The notes beneath the pieces were generated by a model. It searched no databases. It was not told the DNA's origin and worked only from the letters and a program-made list of their open reading frames with translations. Below, one piece after another: positions 14,649 through 28,729 of a stretch of 37,854 nt of DNA. The stretch covers positions 1 to 37,854 of the IMG/VR virus record IMGVR_UViG_3300028297_000340; one strand, written 5' to 3'. The stretch comes from a virus. The position numbers and the translations under genes were made by a program. How positions within the stretch are numbered: the stretch's first letter is position 1; each line of letters begins with the position of its first letter.

Positions 14649-15581
14649 TTATACGTCAAAAAAGAACATGTGAAAAAATCTAGCATTGTCAATTGCATCT
14701 CCAAAATACTGAGTCGCAGCGTGGATATTTTTAGCATTAAACAAGACTAATCTATTATACACATTTCCTACTTCATCTATTTTTTCAAAATTAGATCCAT
14801 CGTAAAAATTCATTTCATTACTATTACCCTTGAATGCATCTATGTATGCTTGGGTTTTTCTTTTATCGTCATCGAATGTATAATCACCCGTGACTTTACT
14901 TCTATAGAACGCAGTTCCAGATGTAGGTGGAGCGTCAGGTGTTAAATATACCATTGCTGCATAAGTTTGATTATCCACGTGATAAACAATCTGTTGATCT
15001 GCTGTACAAAATTGAAATATTCCGTTAGCATACCTGTCGTGATTCCAATTGAATATTGGTTTTCCTATAATTTCTTCTAGTTTTTCTTTAGTTCCATCTA
15101 AGATAAATCTTTCATTTGCTCTTTGGCCCTTGTGATAATCGGAAGGTGTAAATTCTAAATGGTTCATTGCCCATTCTCTTACAAGGTCAGGATCATTATA
15201 AAAATTATCTACTACTATAACATCCTTTGATGTATTTGCAAATCCTGAATGATACGATAACCAGTGTCCGATTGGACCTATTGCAGTTTCTCCAATACTA
15301 GTATGGATGACTAGTGTTTTTAGTTTTTTATCAAAAGGAACCTCAATAGTAAATGACATATTCTGATTAGTAAGCTGATTTGAATATACTTCCATTACGT
15401 CTTGCCTATCACCTAAAAATTGAACTTTAAGAGGTTCATTTGACATTGAAAAGCCTAAAGCTTCTCCGCCTATTAATCCAACCCATCCATTAAGAGTATA
15501 TGTGTCTGTATTCTTAGTTACGCTTTCCACATAGAATTTTACATTCTTGTTAAACGTATCATGTTTGATTTTATTATCCAT
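14649..15581 (-). CDS. Second Fe(II)/2-oxoglutarate-type oxygenase with beta-domain leader
   Basis: A 310-residue protein. Residues 1-110 look like a beta-sandwich domain of unknown role. From about 120 the chain resembles a jelly-roll oxygenase: V-V-D-N-F-Y-N-D-P (123-131), Y-H-V-D-N (H201, D203), G-T-A-F-Y-R (222-227), distal H287 in N-A-K-N-I-H-A and R301 before F-F-H-M-F-F-F. This gives a plausible His-x-Asp...His...Arg set. It is the first gene downstream of the collagen-like fibre, separated by a terminator and its own promoter. It may hydroxylate the fibre or a sugar; the exact substrate is unknown. Confidence 0.78.
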   Translation of the reverse strand: MDNKIKHDTFNKNVKFYVESVTKNTDTYTLNGWVGLIGGEALGFSMSNEPLKVQFLGDRQDVMEVYSNQLTNQNMSFTIEVPFDKKLKTLVIHTSIGETAIGPIGHWLSYHSGFANTSKDVIVVDNFYNDPDLVREWAMNHLEFTPSDYHKGQRANERFILDGTKEKLEEIIGKPIFNWNHDRYANGIFQFCTADQQIVYHVDNQTYAAMVYLTPDAPPTSGTAFYRSKVTGDYTFDDDKRKTQAYIDAFKGNSNEMNFYDGSNFEKIDEVGNVYNRLVLFNAKNIHAATQYFGDAIDNARFFHMFFFDV

Positions 15582-15603
15582 CGATTGTGTTCTATAATAT
15601 TAG

Positions 15604-15629
15604 TTATACTTAGATATTTTAAATTGTTT
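15604..15629 (-). promoter_or_regulatory. AAACAATT-N12-GTATAA promoter
   Basis: AAACAATT (15622-15629), 12 bases, GTATAA (15604-15609), 22 bases upstream of the ATG at 15581. It lies after the fibre terminator, so the oxygenase/glycosyltransferase unit can be made independently of the fibre message. Confidence 0.55.
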
Positions 15630-15663
15630 ACTAAGTGTAATAAGATAATAAGTTATTACAATC

Positions 15664-15671
15664 TATATATC
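15664..15671 (-). promoter_or_regulatory. GATATATA element after fibre terminator
   Basis: GATATATA on the minus strand, 4 bases past the T-tract of the terminator at 15676-15705. It would allow late expression of the oxygenase and glycosyltransferase genes in addition to the promoter at 15604-15629. The distance to the ATG (82 bases) is larger than at other sites. Confidence 0.3.
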
Positions 15672-15675
15672 ACAT

Positions 15676-15705
15676 AAAAAAAGGGTCCTCTTTCGAGGAC
15701 CCTTT
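15676..15705 (-). terminator. Strong rho-independent terminator after collagen-like fibre
   Basis: On the minus strand GGGTCCTC-GAAA-GAGGACCC forms an 8-bp perfect stem with a GNRA tetraloop, followed by seven T. It ends the transcript of the fibre gene (stop at 15730). The arms are at 15683-15690 and 15695-15702. Confidence 0.9.
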
Positions 15706-15729
15706 CTAAAATTATCTTGATGATTTAAA

Positions 15730-21288
<5,559 letters not shown>

Positions 21289-21308
21289 GTTTTAATAATT
21301 TATTTTTT

Positions 21309-22085
21309 TTAGTCGTCTAGATTACTTTTGTCGTATACTACTTCAAACTGATCAGTTCCAGCAAGCTCATAACCTGCAAGAGTTCCGTTCCAGTAAAGTG
21401 TATCTCCAGCATCTAAGTCAGAAGCAGGAACAGCAGTTGCACCACCGTCTCTTGAGAAATATACGTCTCCGTTTCTATCATTATAAGATTCGTCAAGTGC
21501 TATACCGTTTAAGAATACTTGAACTGTTGAATCTTGGAAAGGAGTATACGTTAGTGTAAGTCCTGTTGATGAGTAATTACCTGAAGTTACAGCAGAGAAC
21601 GAAGTCTGTGTGAATTCTTCTGGTTGAATTAGGTCTGTTGGCGACTGCGATGGTCTCCATGGAAGAACATGACCCACTGTTTCTGTTAATGCTTGTAAAA
21701 CAGGATTGCTGTATGCAAAACCTGGATCACCAGTATTAACGTAATCTTCTAAAGTACCGTTACCTGAGTTATCTACAACGTAGAAATCTCCGGGAACTAA
21801 CTGGTCCAATTTAGGCCATGCTGAAACGTTAATAGTTCCAACTTGCACAGCGATAAAATTGTCCGCGTCTACAATAGATTCGATGATTAATCTTCCTAGC
21901 TTGTTAGCAGTGCTTGAATCAGCTAACACCCATCTAGAACCCACATAAGCTATAACAACTCCAGCAGAAAAACCGTGGTCTTCCTGTGTGTAAGCTGATT
22001 TAAGCGAACCTGATTCAATGCTGGTGTTAATAAGATCAAGAGCAGCCTGTAAGCCGTCAATTTGCTTGATTTTAATTAATGACAT
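21309..22085 (-). CDS. Tail or baseplate appendage protein with shared C-terminal module
   Basis: A 258-residue structural-type protein. The N-terminus (K-I-K-Q-I-D-G-L-Q-A-A-L-D) is a helical adaptor of the kind found at the base of tail fibres. The C-terminal module (about 170-255; V-F-L-N-G-I, D-V-Y-F-S-R-D-G-G-A-T-A, L-A-G-Y-E-L) is repeated in the protein starting at 27454 and, more loosely, in the one starting at 26057. It lies 20 bases upstream of the collagen-like fibre in the same direction, so it may be the fibre's connector. A 15-bp palindrome sits in front of it. Confidence 0.7.
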   Translation of the reverse strand: MSLIKIKQIDGLQAALDLINTSIESGSLKSAYTQEDHGFSAGVVIAYVGSRWVLADSSTANKLGRLIIESIVDADNFIAVQVGTINVSAWPKLDQLVPGDFYVVDNSGNGTLEDYVNTGDPGFAYSNPVLQALTETVGHVLPWRPSQSPTDLIQPEEFTQTSFSAVTSGNYSSTGLTLTYTPFQDSTVQVFLNGIALDESYNDRNGDVYFSRDGGATAVPASDLDAGDTLYWNGTLAGYELAGTDQFEVVYDKSNLDD

Positions 22086-22118
22086 GAATAGTTACATTTT
22101 TTTTTATTTATTTTAAAT

Positions 22119-22133
22119 GTGGAATAATTCCAC
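22119..22133. repeat. 15-bp perfect palindrome
   Basis: GTGGAAT-A-ATTCCAC, a 7-bp perfect inverted repeat 33 bases upstream of the ATG at 22085. There is no T-tract on the minus strand, so it is not a terminator; an operator is possible. The surrounding 119-base gap also holds an imperfect hairpin (TGGGA...TCCCA, 22158-22173). Confidence 0.35.
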
Positions 22134-22204
22134 TCAATCTTATATATTATAAATTGATGGGATAAAGGTCCCAGAATCTATAGTATAAGATATTATTTTA
22201 CGTA

Positions 22205-22975
22205 TTAAAAATCCCACTTATCTGTAAAGTGACATCTTACGTATGTTGGTCGGTTCATTACTGCTCCGCCTTTATGATTTTCTCTGAATCTTACGTTGAA
22301 ATCTGAATCTTCACTTACGTTACCCCAAGTATCTCTCCATAAAACAGATGCAGATGGTTTATGCATAAACAACCAAGGACTCATTACTACTAAACCTTCC
22401 TTTATTCTTGTTATGTTCCACTTTCCTTCAACATCTGGAAGTTCTTCACCATATTCTGTAGAATCTTCAAATGTTTTATCGTCTTTAAATTTCATTACTT
22501 CGTTATCGTACCAAGATCTGTTAATCCACCAATTAGCGTCAGGGTTTTTATTAAACTCTATCATTAGGTGTAGTGTATGTTCTTCTAATAACATATCGTC
22601 TGAATCCATATATGTAATTAAATTTCCAGTTGCGGCTCCTACTCCTACTCTACGAGGAAAACCTCTATAATATTTGTTGCCTTCTTCGTTTTGCATATAT
22701 GTACTCATTTCTTTTGAGTTTCTAGAAACGTATATTAATCTTATGTTATCTTCAGTTTGAAAATGAGCATCATATAGTGACTTTGTTTCCATGCAATTGT
22801 CTGCTACTATTATTAATTCACAGTTTTTATATAATTGATTTTGAAAACTCTGGACTGCTCTTAAAAATTTAGAATGTGAATCTTTCCTAGATCCTGGATA
22901 ATTACCAAGATATGATTGCATGATAATACTAATCTTTGGCTTTGCAGCCGCTTCAATTACTTCTTTTAATTCCAT
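22205..22975 (-). CDS. Glycosyltransferase family 2
   Basis: A 256-residue GT2 enzyme: K-I-S-I-I-M-Q-S-Y-L-G-N-Y (14-26), L-I-I-V-A-D-N-C (53-60) and the metal-binding Y-M-D-S-D-D-M-L (DxD at about 123-125). Inverting transfer of a sugar from a nucleotide donor is expected. The gene lies among the tail genes, 12 bases after the DUF2827-type glycosyltransferase in transcription order, so fibre decoration is a reasonable inference. Confidence 0.88.
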   Translation of the reverse strand: MELKEVIEAAAKPKISIIMQSYLGNYPGSRKDSHSKFLRAVQSFQNQLYKNCELIIVADNCMETKSLYDAHFQTEDNIRLIYVSRNSKEMSTYMQNEEGNKYYRGFPRRVGVGAATGNLITYMDSDDMLLEEHTLHLMIEFNKNPDANWWINRSWYDNEVMKFKDDKTFEDSTEYGEELPDVEGKWNITRIKEGLVVMSPWLFMHKPSASVLWRDTWGNVSEDSDFNVRFRENHKGGAVMNRPTYVRCHFTDKWDF

Positions 22976-22987
22976 TATTTATTATGT

Positions 22988-24175
22988 TTATTTATATAGG
23001 TTTGTTGACCAGTCATATTCGTTTGATAGAGCATGTTTTCCTGGTTCAAAAATATTCTCTATTAGTTTTTTATATGTATCTACGATGTTAGGATTTGTTG
23101 TAAGATATCTTGAAAGAACCTTTGTGCTTTTTGCTGTATATTCCTTTTCTATCTCATCATGATGATTTAATACATTCTCTAACATCTTTGCAGCTGACAC
23201 TGTATCGAATCCTTTATAATAATACCCTGCATCCTTTATCATTGTTGCGTTATGAACTAAAGGATATCCAAAATAAAGAGCGTCTAAATATGCATAGTTT
23301 AAAGGATTATCCCATTGATGTGAAAGAACTATATCCGTTTTCTCAGAAAGAAAATTAGTTACTGGGTACCTTGAGCACATTTTTAATTTACCGGAATGAG
23401 TTACATCTAAGTGTTTAATGGAACTAATAAAGTATTTACTAGATAATAATCTTTTACCACTTCCTACCCAAAATTCATTGAACGCCTTTTTACCCTTTTT
23501 TCTGTATAGTTCTTCTACCATCATGATAAGAGGCATACAATATTTAACTACATTCATATTAGGTTCCATTGAAGATAGGTTCATATCTTCTGCATTCTTG
23601 CCTCCTTTATAGAATGCGTCTTTCATACCATTTCTGACGTTTTTAGAATTTTCTTCTTTTATAAACTTAGGACTCCATACAAATGGAACCACTTTAACCT
23701 TGTCAGCAGAAAGCCTTCCCATTGTTTGATAGTATGATCTATTTTGATATTCCTGCTGTGGAATAAACCATGCTTCATCGTGGCCATGCGTCCAATTACT
23801 TACAGATTCTTTAGAATCAAATAAGACTCTTTCCATATCTATAATATAATTATTACCGCAAAAGTATTTAATAATCTTAATTTTAGGATTCTTTTTTCTA
23901 ACGGCGACTGTTTGCTCGGTACTAAATGAAGTTCCTAGAAGTATTAATAAATCCGTTGAATTTACTTTATCTGCATATTTATAAATAGGATATTTAGAAG
24001 TGTCCCAATCTACCTTTGACAGATCTTTAACTTTATTACTAGTGTCTAACGCATATACACTATGATCTCCTATTTCAGAAAGAGTTTCAATTAAATTTAA
24101 TACATTTAATTTGATTCCATTTATCCAAAGAGATTCATTATCCTGTTGTAATCCTAGTGTAATTCCAATGTTCAT
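22988..24175 (-). CDS. DUF2827-like glycosyltransferase (GT-B fold)
   Basis: A 395-residue protein resembling the DUF2827 group of GT-B glycosyltransferases. Typical segments are N-I-G-I-T-L-G near the start and, late in the chain, V-L-S-H-Q-W-D-N-P-L-N-Y-A-Y-L-D-A-L, then Y-P-L-V-H-N and D-A-G-Y-Y-Y-K-G-F-D. I start it at the ATG of M-N-I-G-I-T; the open frame extends 24 codons further up, but that part crosses the terminator hairpin at 24213-24240. Its acceptor is unknown; tail-gene neighbours suggest a virion glycan. Confidence 0.75.
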   Translation of the reverse strand: MNIGITLGLQQDNESLWINGIKLNVLNLIETLSEIGDHSVYALDTSNKVKDLSKVDWDTSKYPIYKYADKVNSTDLLILLGTSFSTEQTVAVRKKNPKIKIIKYFCGNNYIIDMERVLFDSKESVSNWTHGHDEAWFIPQQEYQNRSYYQTMGRLSADKVKVVPFVWSPKFIKEENSKNVRNGMKDAFYKGGKNAEDMNLSSMEPNMNVVKYCMPLIMMVEELYRKKGKKAFNEFWVGSGKRLLSSKYFISSIKHLDVTHSGKLKMCSRYPVTNFLSEKTDIVLSHQWDNPLNYAYLDALYFGYPLVHNATMIKDAGYYYKGFDTVSAAKMLENVLNHHDEIEKEYTAKSTKVLSRYLTTNPNIVDTYKKLIENIFEPGKHALSNEYDWSTNLYK

Positions 24176-24212
24176 GTTAAACCGATATTTTGTTTTACTA
24201 TATATTTTAAAT

Positions 24213-24240
24213 AAAAAAGGCTCCTCTTCCGAGGAGCCTT
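24213..24240 (-). terminator. Strong rho-independent terminator
   Basis: Minus-strand stem GGCTCCTC-GGAA-GAGGAGCC (arms 24219-24226 and 24231-24238), followed by a run of six T. It ends the transcript of the repeat-rich fibre protein gene (stop at 24285). Confidence 0.9.
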
Positions 24241-24284
24241 TAATCAATTAAGCATTAAGCTAATAATTTAAACCGAAGTTTAGA

Positions 24285-26057
24285 TTATAGTTTTATACCC
24301 ATAACTTGAACTTTGTCCTTAGCATCAACGTCATAAGCTAATAAGCCTGTGAAATCGATATCAGTTCCACCTGTACATCTGAAGTCAACGAATACACCGT
24401 TTACATAAACAGTTAAATCATCGTTAGTTCCGAATGCAACTGGCTGAGGTAAAGTAAATAAGTTAGTTGCAGTAAATACTGCAGTTTGTCTTAGGTACGT
24501 ACCACCTTCTTCAACAGCTACTTCTAATGAATCGATAGATGCGTTTATAACATTTACCTCTCCGTTAGTTGTTGCTATCTCAGCAGCTAATTCAGCAGAT
24601 AAAGCAGATTCAACAGAACCAGCTCTTGTGATTTCAGCAGCTAAGTCACCTTCAACACCTAATACTCTAGTGTCGATTGAAGTGATGTCACCAGCTAATT
24701 CACCGTCAACAACCTCTAAAGAATTAACTGAAGCAGTTAATAATAAGTTGTCAGCGTCGTTAGCGTCGATCTGTGCTTTTAACTTAGCGTCTTCACCAGC
24801 TCTATCTTCTTTTTCTTGCTCGATAGCAATCGCTAGATTGTTATCAACAGCTTCTAAAGAATCGATAGATCTGTCTTGTGCGATTTGCTCAGCGTTAGTT
24901 GAAGCGATTTCAGCAGCTAAAGCAACTTCTAAAGAATCAACAGATGCGTCAGTTCTTACTACGAATGCAGCAAAAGCATCATCATTTTCAGTATCAACAG
25001 AGTTGATTAAAGAAACGATTTCAGCGAATGAATCTTTGTCAGCAGTTGAAGCTTCTAAGATTGCATCGATTCTACCTTTTTCTGTAGCGATGTCAGATGC
25101 TAATTCACCATCAACAACCTCTAAAGAGTTTACAGATAATGTTAAGTTAGCGTTGTCTAAATCGTTAGCGTCGATTCTAGAACCTAATGCTAAATCAGCA
25201 GCAGCTCTTAATCTTGCTTCCTCTTCGATAGAAGATGATAAACCAGCGTCAGCAGCTTCTAAAGAATCAATAGATGCGTTTTGAACAGCTTGCTCAGCAG
25301 CAGTTTCAGCGATCTCAGCAGATAATTCTGCAGATATCTTACCTTCCATTGCAGTTGCTCTGTCGATTTCAGCTTGTAAGTCACCTTCAACACCAGATAC
25401 TCTAGTGTCTAATGAAGTGATGTTACCAGCAAAACCATTGTCAACAACTTCTAATGAATCGATAGATGCGTTAACATTGATAAAATCAGCGTTAGTTGCA
25501 GCGATCTCTGCGTTTAAAGCAGCTTCAATAGCATTTTCTCTACCAGTTGCTCTTTCGATTTCAGAAGCTAAGTCACCTTCAACACCTAATACTCTAGTGT
25601 CTAATGAAGTGATGTCACCTTCTAAACCAAGAATGTCAGAGTCATTGCTTGTGATTTGTCTCTGAAGATCAGCATCAACTAATTCTAATGAATCGATTGA
25701 CTTATCTGTTCTTAGTACGAATGAAGCGAATGCATTGTCATTTTCAGTATCAACTGCGTTGATTAAAGAAACGATTTCAGCGAATGAATCTTTGTCTGCT
25801 TCTGCAGAATCTAAGATTGCATCTACTCTTTCTTTTTCTGTTACGATCTCAGCCGATAAAGCAGTATCAACAGCTTCTAAAGAAGATACTTCACCTGCGA
25901 TGAAAGTCTCTAAAGAGTTTACTGATGCGTCTACTGTATCAAATCCTTGTTTGATGTCCCATACGTTTGCAATTTTTACATTGTCAGACGATACAACATT
26001 TGCCCATGTGATTGAACTTAGAAAGTCAGAAATTTGTTTTGAACGAATTTGTGCCAT
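24285..26057 (-). CDS. Repeat-rich helical tail-fibre shaft protein
   Basis: A 590-residue protein built from repeats around the units S-I-D-S-L-E-V-V-D and R-V-L-G-V-E-G-D-L, with Ala, Glu, Asp and Leu dominating; the shaft is probably a trimeric coiled coil. A longer segment (F-A-E-I-V-S-L-I-N-A-V-D-T-E-N-D and following) occurs twice nearly unchanged. Residues 1-20 (I-R-S-K-Q-I-S-D-F-L-S-S-I) form an adaptor helix like that of the product at 22085, and the last 70 residues hold a short beta module (V-Y-V-N-G-V-F-V-D). Likely role: a second long fibre or a fibre connector. A terminator follows. Confidence 0.75.
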   Translation of the reverse strand: MAQIRSKQISDFLSSITWANVVSSDNVKIANVWDIKQGFDTVDASVNSLETFIAGEVSSLEAVDTALSAEIVTEKERVDAILDSAEADKDSFAEIVSLINAVDTENDNAFASFVLRTDKSIDSLELVDADLQRQITSNDSDILGLEGDITSLDTRVLGVEGDLASEIERATGRENAIEAALNAEIAATNADFINVNASIDSLEVVDNGFAGNITSLDTRVSGVEGDLQAEIDRATAMEGKISAELSAEIAETAAEQAVQNASIDSLEAADAGLSSSIEEEARLRAAADLALGSRIDANDLDNANLTLSVNSLEVVDGELASDIATEKGRIDAILEASTADKDSFAEIVSLINSVDTENDDAFAAFVVRTDASVDSLEVALAAEIASTNAEQIAQDRSIDSLEAVDNNLAIAIEQEKEDRAGEDAKLKAQIDANDADNLLLTASVNSLEVVDGELAGDITSIDTRVLGVEGDLAAEITRAGSVESALSAELAAEIATTNGEVNVINASIDSLEVAVEEGGTYLRQTAVFTATNLFTLPQPVAFGTNDDLTVYVNGVFVDFRCTGGTDIDFTGLLAYDVDAKDKVQVMGIKL

Positions 26058-26085
26058 ATTATTTATATAATTATTTTTTGCACAC

Positions 26086-26101
26086 CCTACATTATTGTAG
26101 G
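26086..26101. repeat. Small hairpin upstream of fibre shaft gene
   Basis: CCTACA-TTAT-TGTAGG, a 6-bp perfect stem in the 170-base gap before the ATG at 26057. No T-tract on the minus strand, so not a terminator. The rest of the gap (26102-26227) is A/T-rich and I see nothing else in it except repeated TTTACG words. Confidence 0.35.
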
Positions 26102-26227
26102 ATTGGATTATATATTAATACGTTTATTCGTGGGGGGTAAAAAAGTATATAATATCTTAATAAAATTAATTAAATTTTACGTATTTACGTTTTTACGTTT
26201 TTCTTATAATACTAAGATAATATATTA

Positions 26228-27454
26228 TTAAGAATAAGATTCGTAGAATAAAGAGACTCTATCTTCATCAGTGAGCTCATATCCCGCGACTATCGAGTTA
26301 AAGATTAATTCATCACCTACTCGGATATCTTGGAATGTTCTAGCAGTAGTTCCTCCATCTGATGAAAAGTAACCATCTAGGTTTTTAGTTCCGTCTCCTA
26401 ATGAAATAGAAATACCATTAATTTCAACGTCAATGTATTGGCCATCTTGCGGTGTAACCGATAATATGATTCCAGTTCTAGATACATTTCCAGATGTATT
26501 ATTTGGAATTAATTCTTTATCTAGTACTGTGCTAGATTTCTTACCTAGATCAGTTGAAGATAATGCTGAACCATATACATCTAGTTTAAATGAAACTTCG
26601 TCCGTAACTAGCCAATTATTTTTATATACACCAGGTCCTTCAGTCGACATTTCGTGAGATACTATAACCTGTATTGCATCATCGATGTCGTCAATACATT
26701 CTCCAGAAGAACAGTTGATTCTGTACCAGTCTACTACATTAAAAATAGAATATTGAGCGGTATCGCTTCTGTTTATTAATGTAATCGTACCTTCAATTCC
26801 ATCTTTATCTATTCTGTTAATTAAAAAGTTTTCTAAAACACTTACTCTAATTCCATCGTAGTCACTATTCATAAATGTCATTTTAGTTACTAGACCAGGG
26901 GATCCTGAATCTAAAGATAAGCTTCCTTGTCCAATAGGAACTGAACCATCGATATGTTGAACTTTATAATATGGATCCATGGACGAAGATACACCTATTC
27001 CCGAACTTCTTTGAGTAGATTTATACAGAGAAGGATCGTGTCTGTTTTCATTAAATAAAATAGATCCAATTTCCATGTTAGGTAAAGAATAAACCTTAGT
27101 AGGTTCTATTCTAGAATTAGTCACTACTATGTTTACGTATATTTTTCCAGCAGGAAGATTTAATGTTTGTAGTTTTGATAATTCAAATTGAAAAACAGCC
27201 TGTGTAGTTGGATCGTCATTTACTAATATAAGATCTCCTGAAACTCCGTATACTCTAGGCATTGAATATTGTGCGATTAAATCAGACGATTCATCTAATA
27301 AATTCATAGTAAATGTAGAATATAGTGATGTATTAAGATTTCCACCTACCCTATCTCTATATAGTTTTACTGTGTAGACTTGTGAGTCTCCCTGTATAAC
27401 ATCTATTGTGTTATCAATATATCCAATAATATCTTCTTGCGTAACCTGTGGCAT
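26228..27454 (-). CDS. Baseplate/tail protein with shared C-terminal module
   Basis: A 408-residue protein of structural type. The N-terminal 120 residues (I-D-N-T-I-D-V-I-Q-G-D-S-Q-V-Y-T-V-K-L) resemble the immunoglobulin-like head of upper-baseplate proteins. The C-terminus (about 325-405; I-D-V-E-I-N-G-I, G-Y-F-S-S-D-G-G-T-T-A, V-A-G-Y-E-L) matches the module ending the product at 22085. No enzyme motif is seen. A GATATATA element lies 26 bases upstream. Confidence 0.65.
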   Translation of the reverse strand: MPQVTQEDIIGYIDNTIDVIQGDSQVYTVKLYRDRVGGNLNTSLYSTFTMNLLDESSDLIAQYSMPRVYGVSGDLILVNDDPTTQAVFQFELSKLQTLNLPAGKIYVNIVVTNSRIEPTKVYSLPNMEIGSILFNENRHDPSLYKSTQRSSGIGVSSSMDPYYKVQHIDGSVPIGQGSLSLDSGSPGLVTKMTFMNSDYDGIRVSVLENFLINRIDKDGIEGTITLINRSDTAQYSIFNVVDWYRINCSSGECIDDIDDAIQVIVSHEMSTEGPGVYKNNWLVTDEVSFKLDVYGSALSSTDLGKKSSTVLDKELIPNNTSGNVSRTGIILSVTPQDGQYIDVEINGISISLGDGTKNLDGYFSSDGGTTARTFQDIRVGDELIFNSIVAGYELTDEDRVSLFYESYS

Positions 27455-27480
27455 TTTTAAACTATTTTGTTTTTATAAAC

Positions 27481-27488
27481 TATATATC
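27481..27488 (-). promoter_or_regulatory. GATATATA element before gene starting 27454
   Basis: GATATATA on the minus strand, 26 bases before the ATG of a tail-type gene. The association with a structural gene fits a late promoter. Confidence 0.35.
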
Positions 27489-27492
27489 TTGA

Positions 27493-28179
27493 TTAATTTG
27501 CTCTTAAATGATTGTAAAGCTTAAATTTTAATACTGGCAATACCCTTTCATTCATATCGAATTCTGAATTAACACTGCATCTAAAAAACCTATAATCAGA
27601 ACTTTCATCTTGTACCTTTGTAATAAAAAGAGAAATTGCTCTTATATCATACACTGTTTCTCCTTCATATTTTAGATTTAAATCTTTCCAGTTTTCTGTC
27701 AATAAAGAAGGAACTTTAAAAGAATATATTTGCATGATATCTTCAGGAGTTTTCACTAAAGCATATCCTAGTTTTTTAGTTCTTTTAATATCTGGAATTT
27801 CTGTAATGTTAATAGCCTTCTCGACTAATCTAAATACTACCCTTACATTTTTATGTATATCTTCTAATATATCTATAGCTTTATCACAAAGCTTATACAT
27901 GTCTTCTATATGTTTATCTCCTTCTGGATATTCATATTCTAAAGACATTGTGTCAAGGTTGATTCCCTTGAGAACTCTTAAATTAACGTCTATCTCCTCC
28001 TTCCTGTGCTTAATTTTATACATTTCAAGTAGATGATCTTCTACTTCATCGAGTATGGATATTAAGCCTCCATCTTTGAGAATCTTATTAAAAGTGTTCT
28101 CAGCTGCTAAGAGTTTATAGTATTTTAATTCAAAATCATGAGGCTCGATAGTGAGCCAATTTGGATCTAATACATTCAT
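27493..28179 (-). CDS. Hypothetical protein, possibly virion-associated
   Basis: A 228-residue protein with a long helical first half (about 20-125, charged, coiled-coil-like) and a more beta-like second half. No family recognised. It comes immediately before the baseplate-type gene in transcription order, so a structural or assembly role is a reasonable guess. Confidence 0.65.
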   Translation of the reverse strand: MNVLDPNWLTIEPHDFELKYYKLLAAENTFNKILKDGGLISILDEVEDHLLEMYKIKHRKEEIDVNLRVLKGINLDTMSLEYEYPEGDKHIEDMYKLCDKAIDILEDIHKNVRVVFRLVEKAINITEIPDIKRTKKLGYALVKTPEDIMQIYSFKVPSLLTENWKDLNLKYEGETVYDIRAISLFITKVQDESSDYRFFRCSVNSEFDMNERVLPVLKFKLYNHLRAN

Positions 28180-28211
28180 GGAATATTTATCTAAAATTCC
28201 ACGCGTGTATT

Positions 28212-28523
28212 TTATTTTTTAGAAGATGTCTTCTTTTTAGAAGCTTTTTTAGGTGGAGTTTGTTCGGTTGGAATAACTGCTAATCCCCATTGTAGAATAA
28301 ACCACTGTGCTTCTTTCTCAGCTTGTTTGATGTCTAATCCTAATGTGTTAACAACAGTTTCTGTAATATGCTTTATAAACTTTTGCTCTTTTTCTTGAGT
28401 AGTTTTATATTCCATATACCATTGTGGATTGTCCTTAACATCATCATAGGTTACCCCATGATCTTTTAATTGATGATTGATTAGCTCAATAAATAATTCT
28501 CTTTCAATGTCTCTGTTTCTCAT
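28212..28523 (-). CDS. Small hypothetical protein with basic tail
   Basis: A 103-residue protein. A charged helical start (R-D-I-E-R-E-L-F-I-E-L-I) and the segment A-Q-W-F-I-L-Q-W-G-L-A-V-I-P lead to a Lys/Ser tail (P-P-K-K-A-S-K-K-K-T-S-S-K-K). It overlaps the next upstream gene by 4 bases (ATGA). Function unknown; the tail could bind nucleic acid. Confidence 0.65.
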   Translation of the reverse strand: MRNRDIERELFIELINHQLKDHGVTYDDVKDNPQWYMEYKTTQEKEQKFIKHITETVVNTLGLDIKQAEKEAQWFILQWGLAVIPTEQTPPKKASKKKTSSKK

Positions 28524-28717
28524 AATGATAGTATTGTAATTAGTGCATCCATATCCTGTAACCTAATCCATTCGTCATAGGTTAAAGAGATCATGGTGAA
28601 GTCTTTTGCCGGTGTATTTAAAAATTCAAACTCTTTCGTCGTCTCCGAAAAAGGATCACTTAATATCTTATTAAGAGAGTCTAAATCTTGCGTTTTTACG
28701 TAAATATGAATTTTCAT
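28520..28717 (-). CDS. Small hypothetical protein
   Basis: A 65-residue protein (MKIHIYVKTQDLDSLNKIL) with a beta-alpha-beta look and no recognised family. Its stop overlaps the next start as ATGA, and it begins 12 bases after the clpP stop, so it belongs to the same transcript. Confidence 0.62.
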   Translation of the reverse strand: MKIHIYVKTQDLDSLNKILSDPFSETTKEFEFLNTPAKDFTMISLTYDEWIRLQDMDALITILSL

Positions 28718-28729
28718 ATAATTTATATA

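Noticed and set aside
22989-22996. TATAAATA (exact T4 late octamer) upstream of the gene starting 22975
   Set aside because: It overlaps the end of the preceding gene in an A/T-rich genome and is an isolated match; it may be real but I could not separate it from chance.
24176-24247. Upstream extension of the DUF2827-like gene to 24247
   Set aside because: The extension is the translation of a perfect terminator hairpin and T-tract; the ATG at 24175 gives the family-like start.
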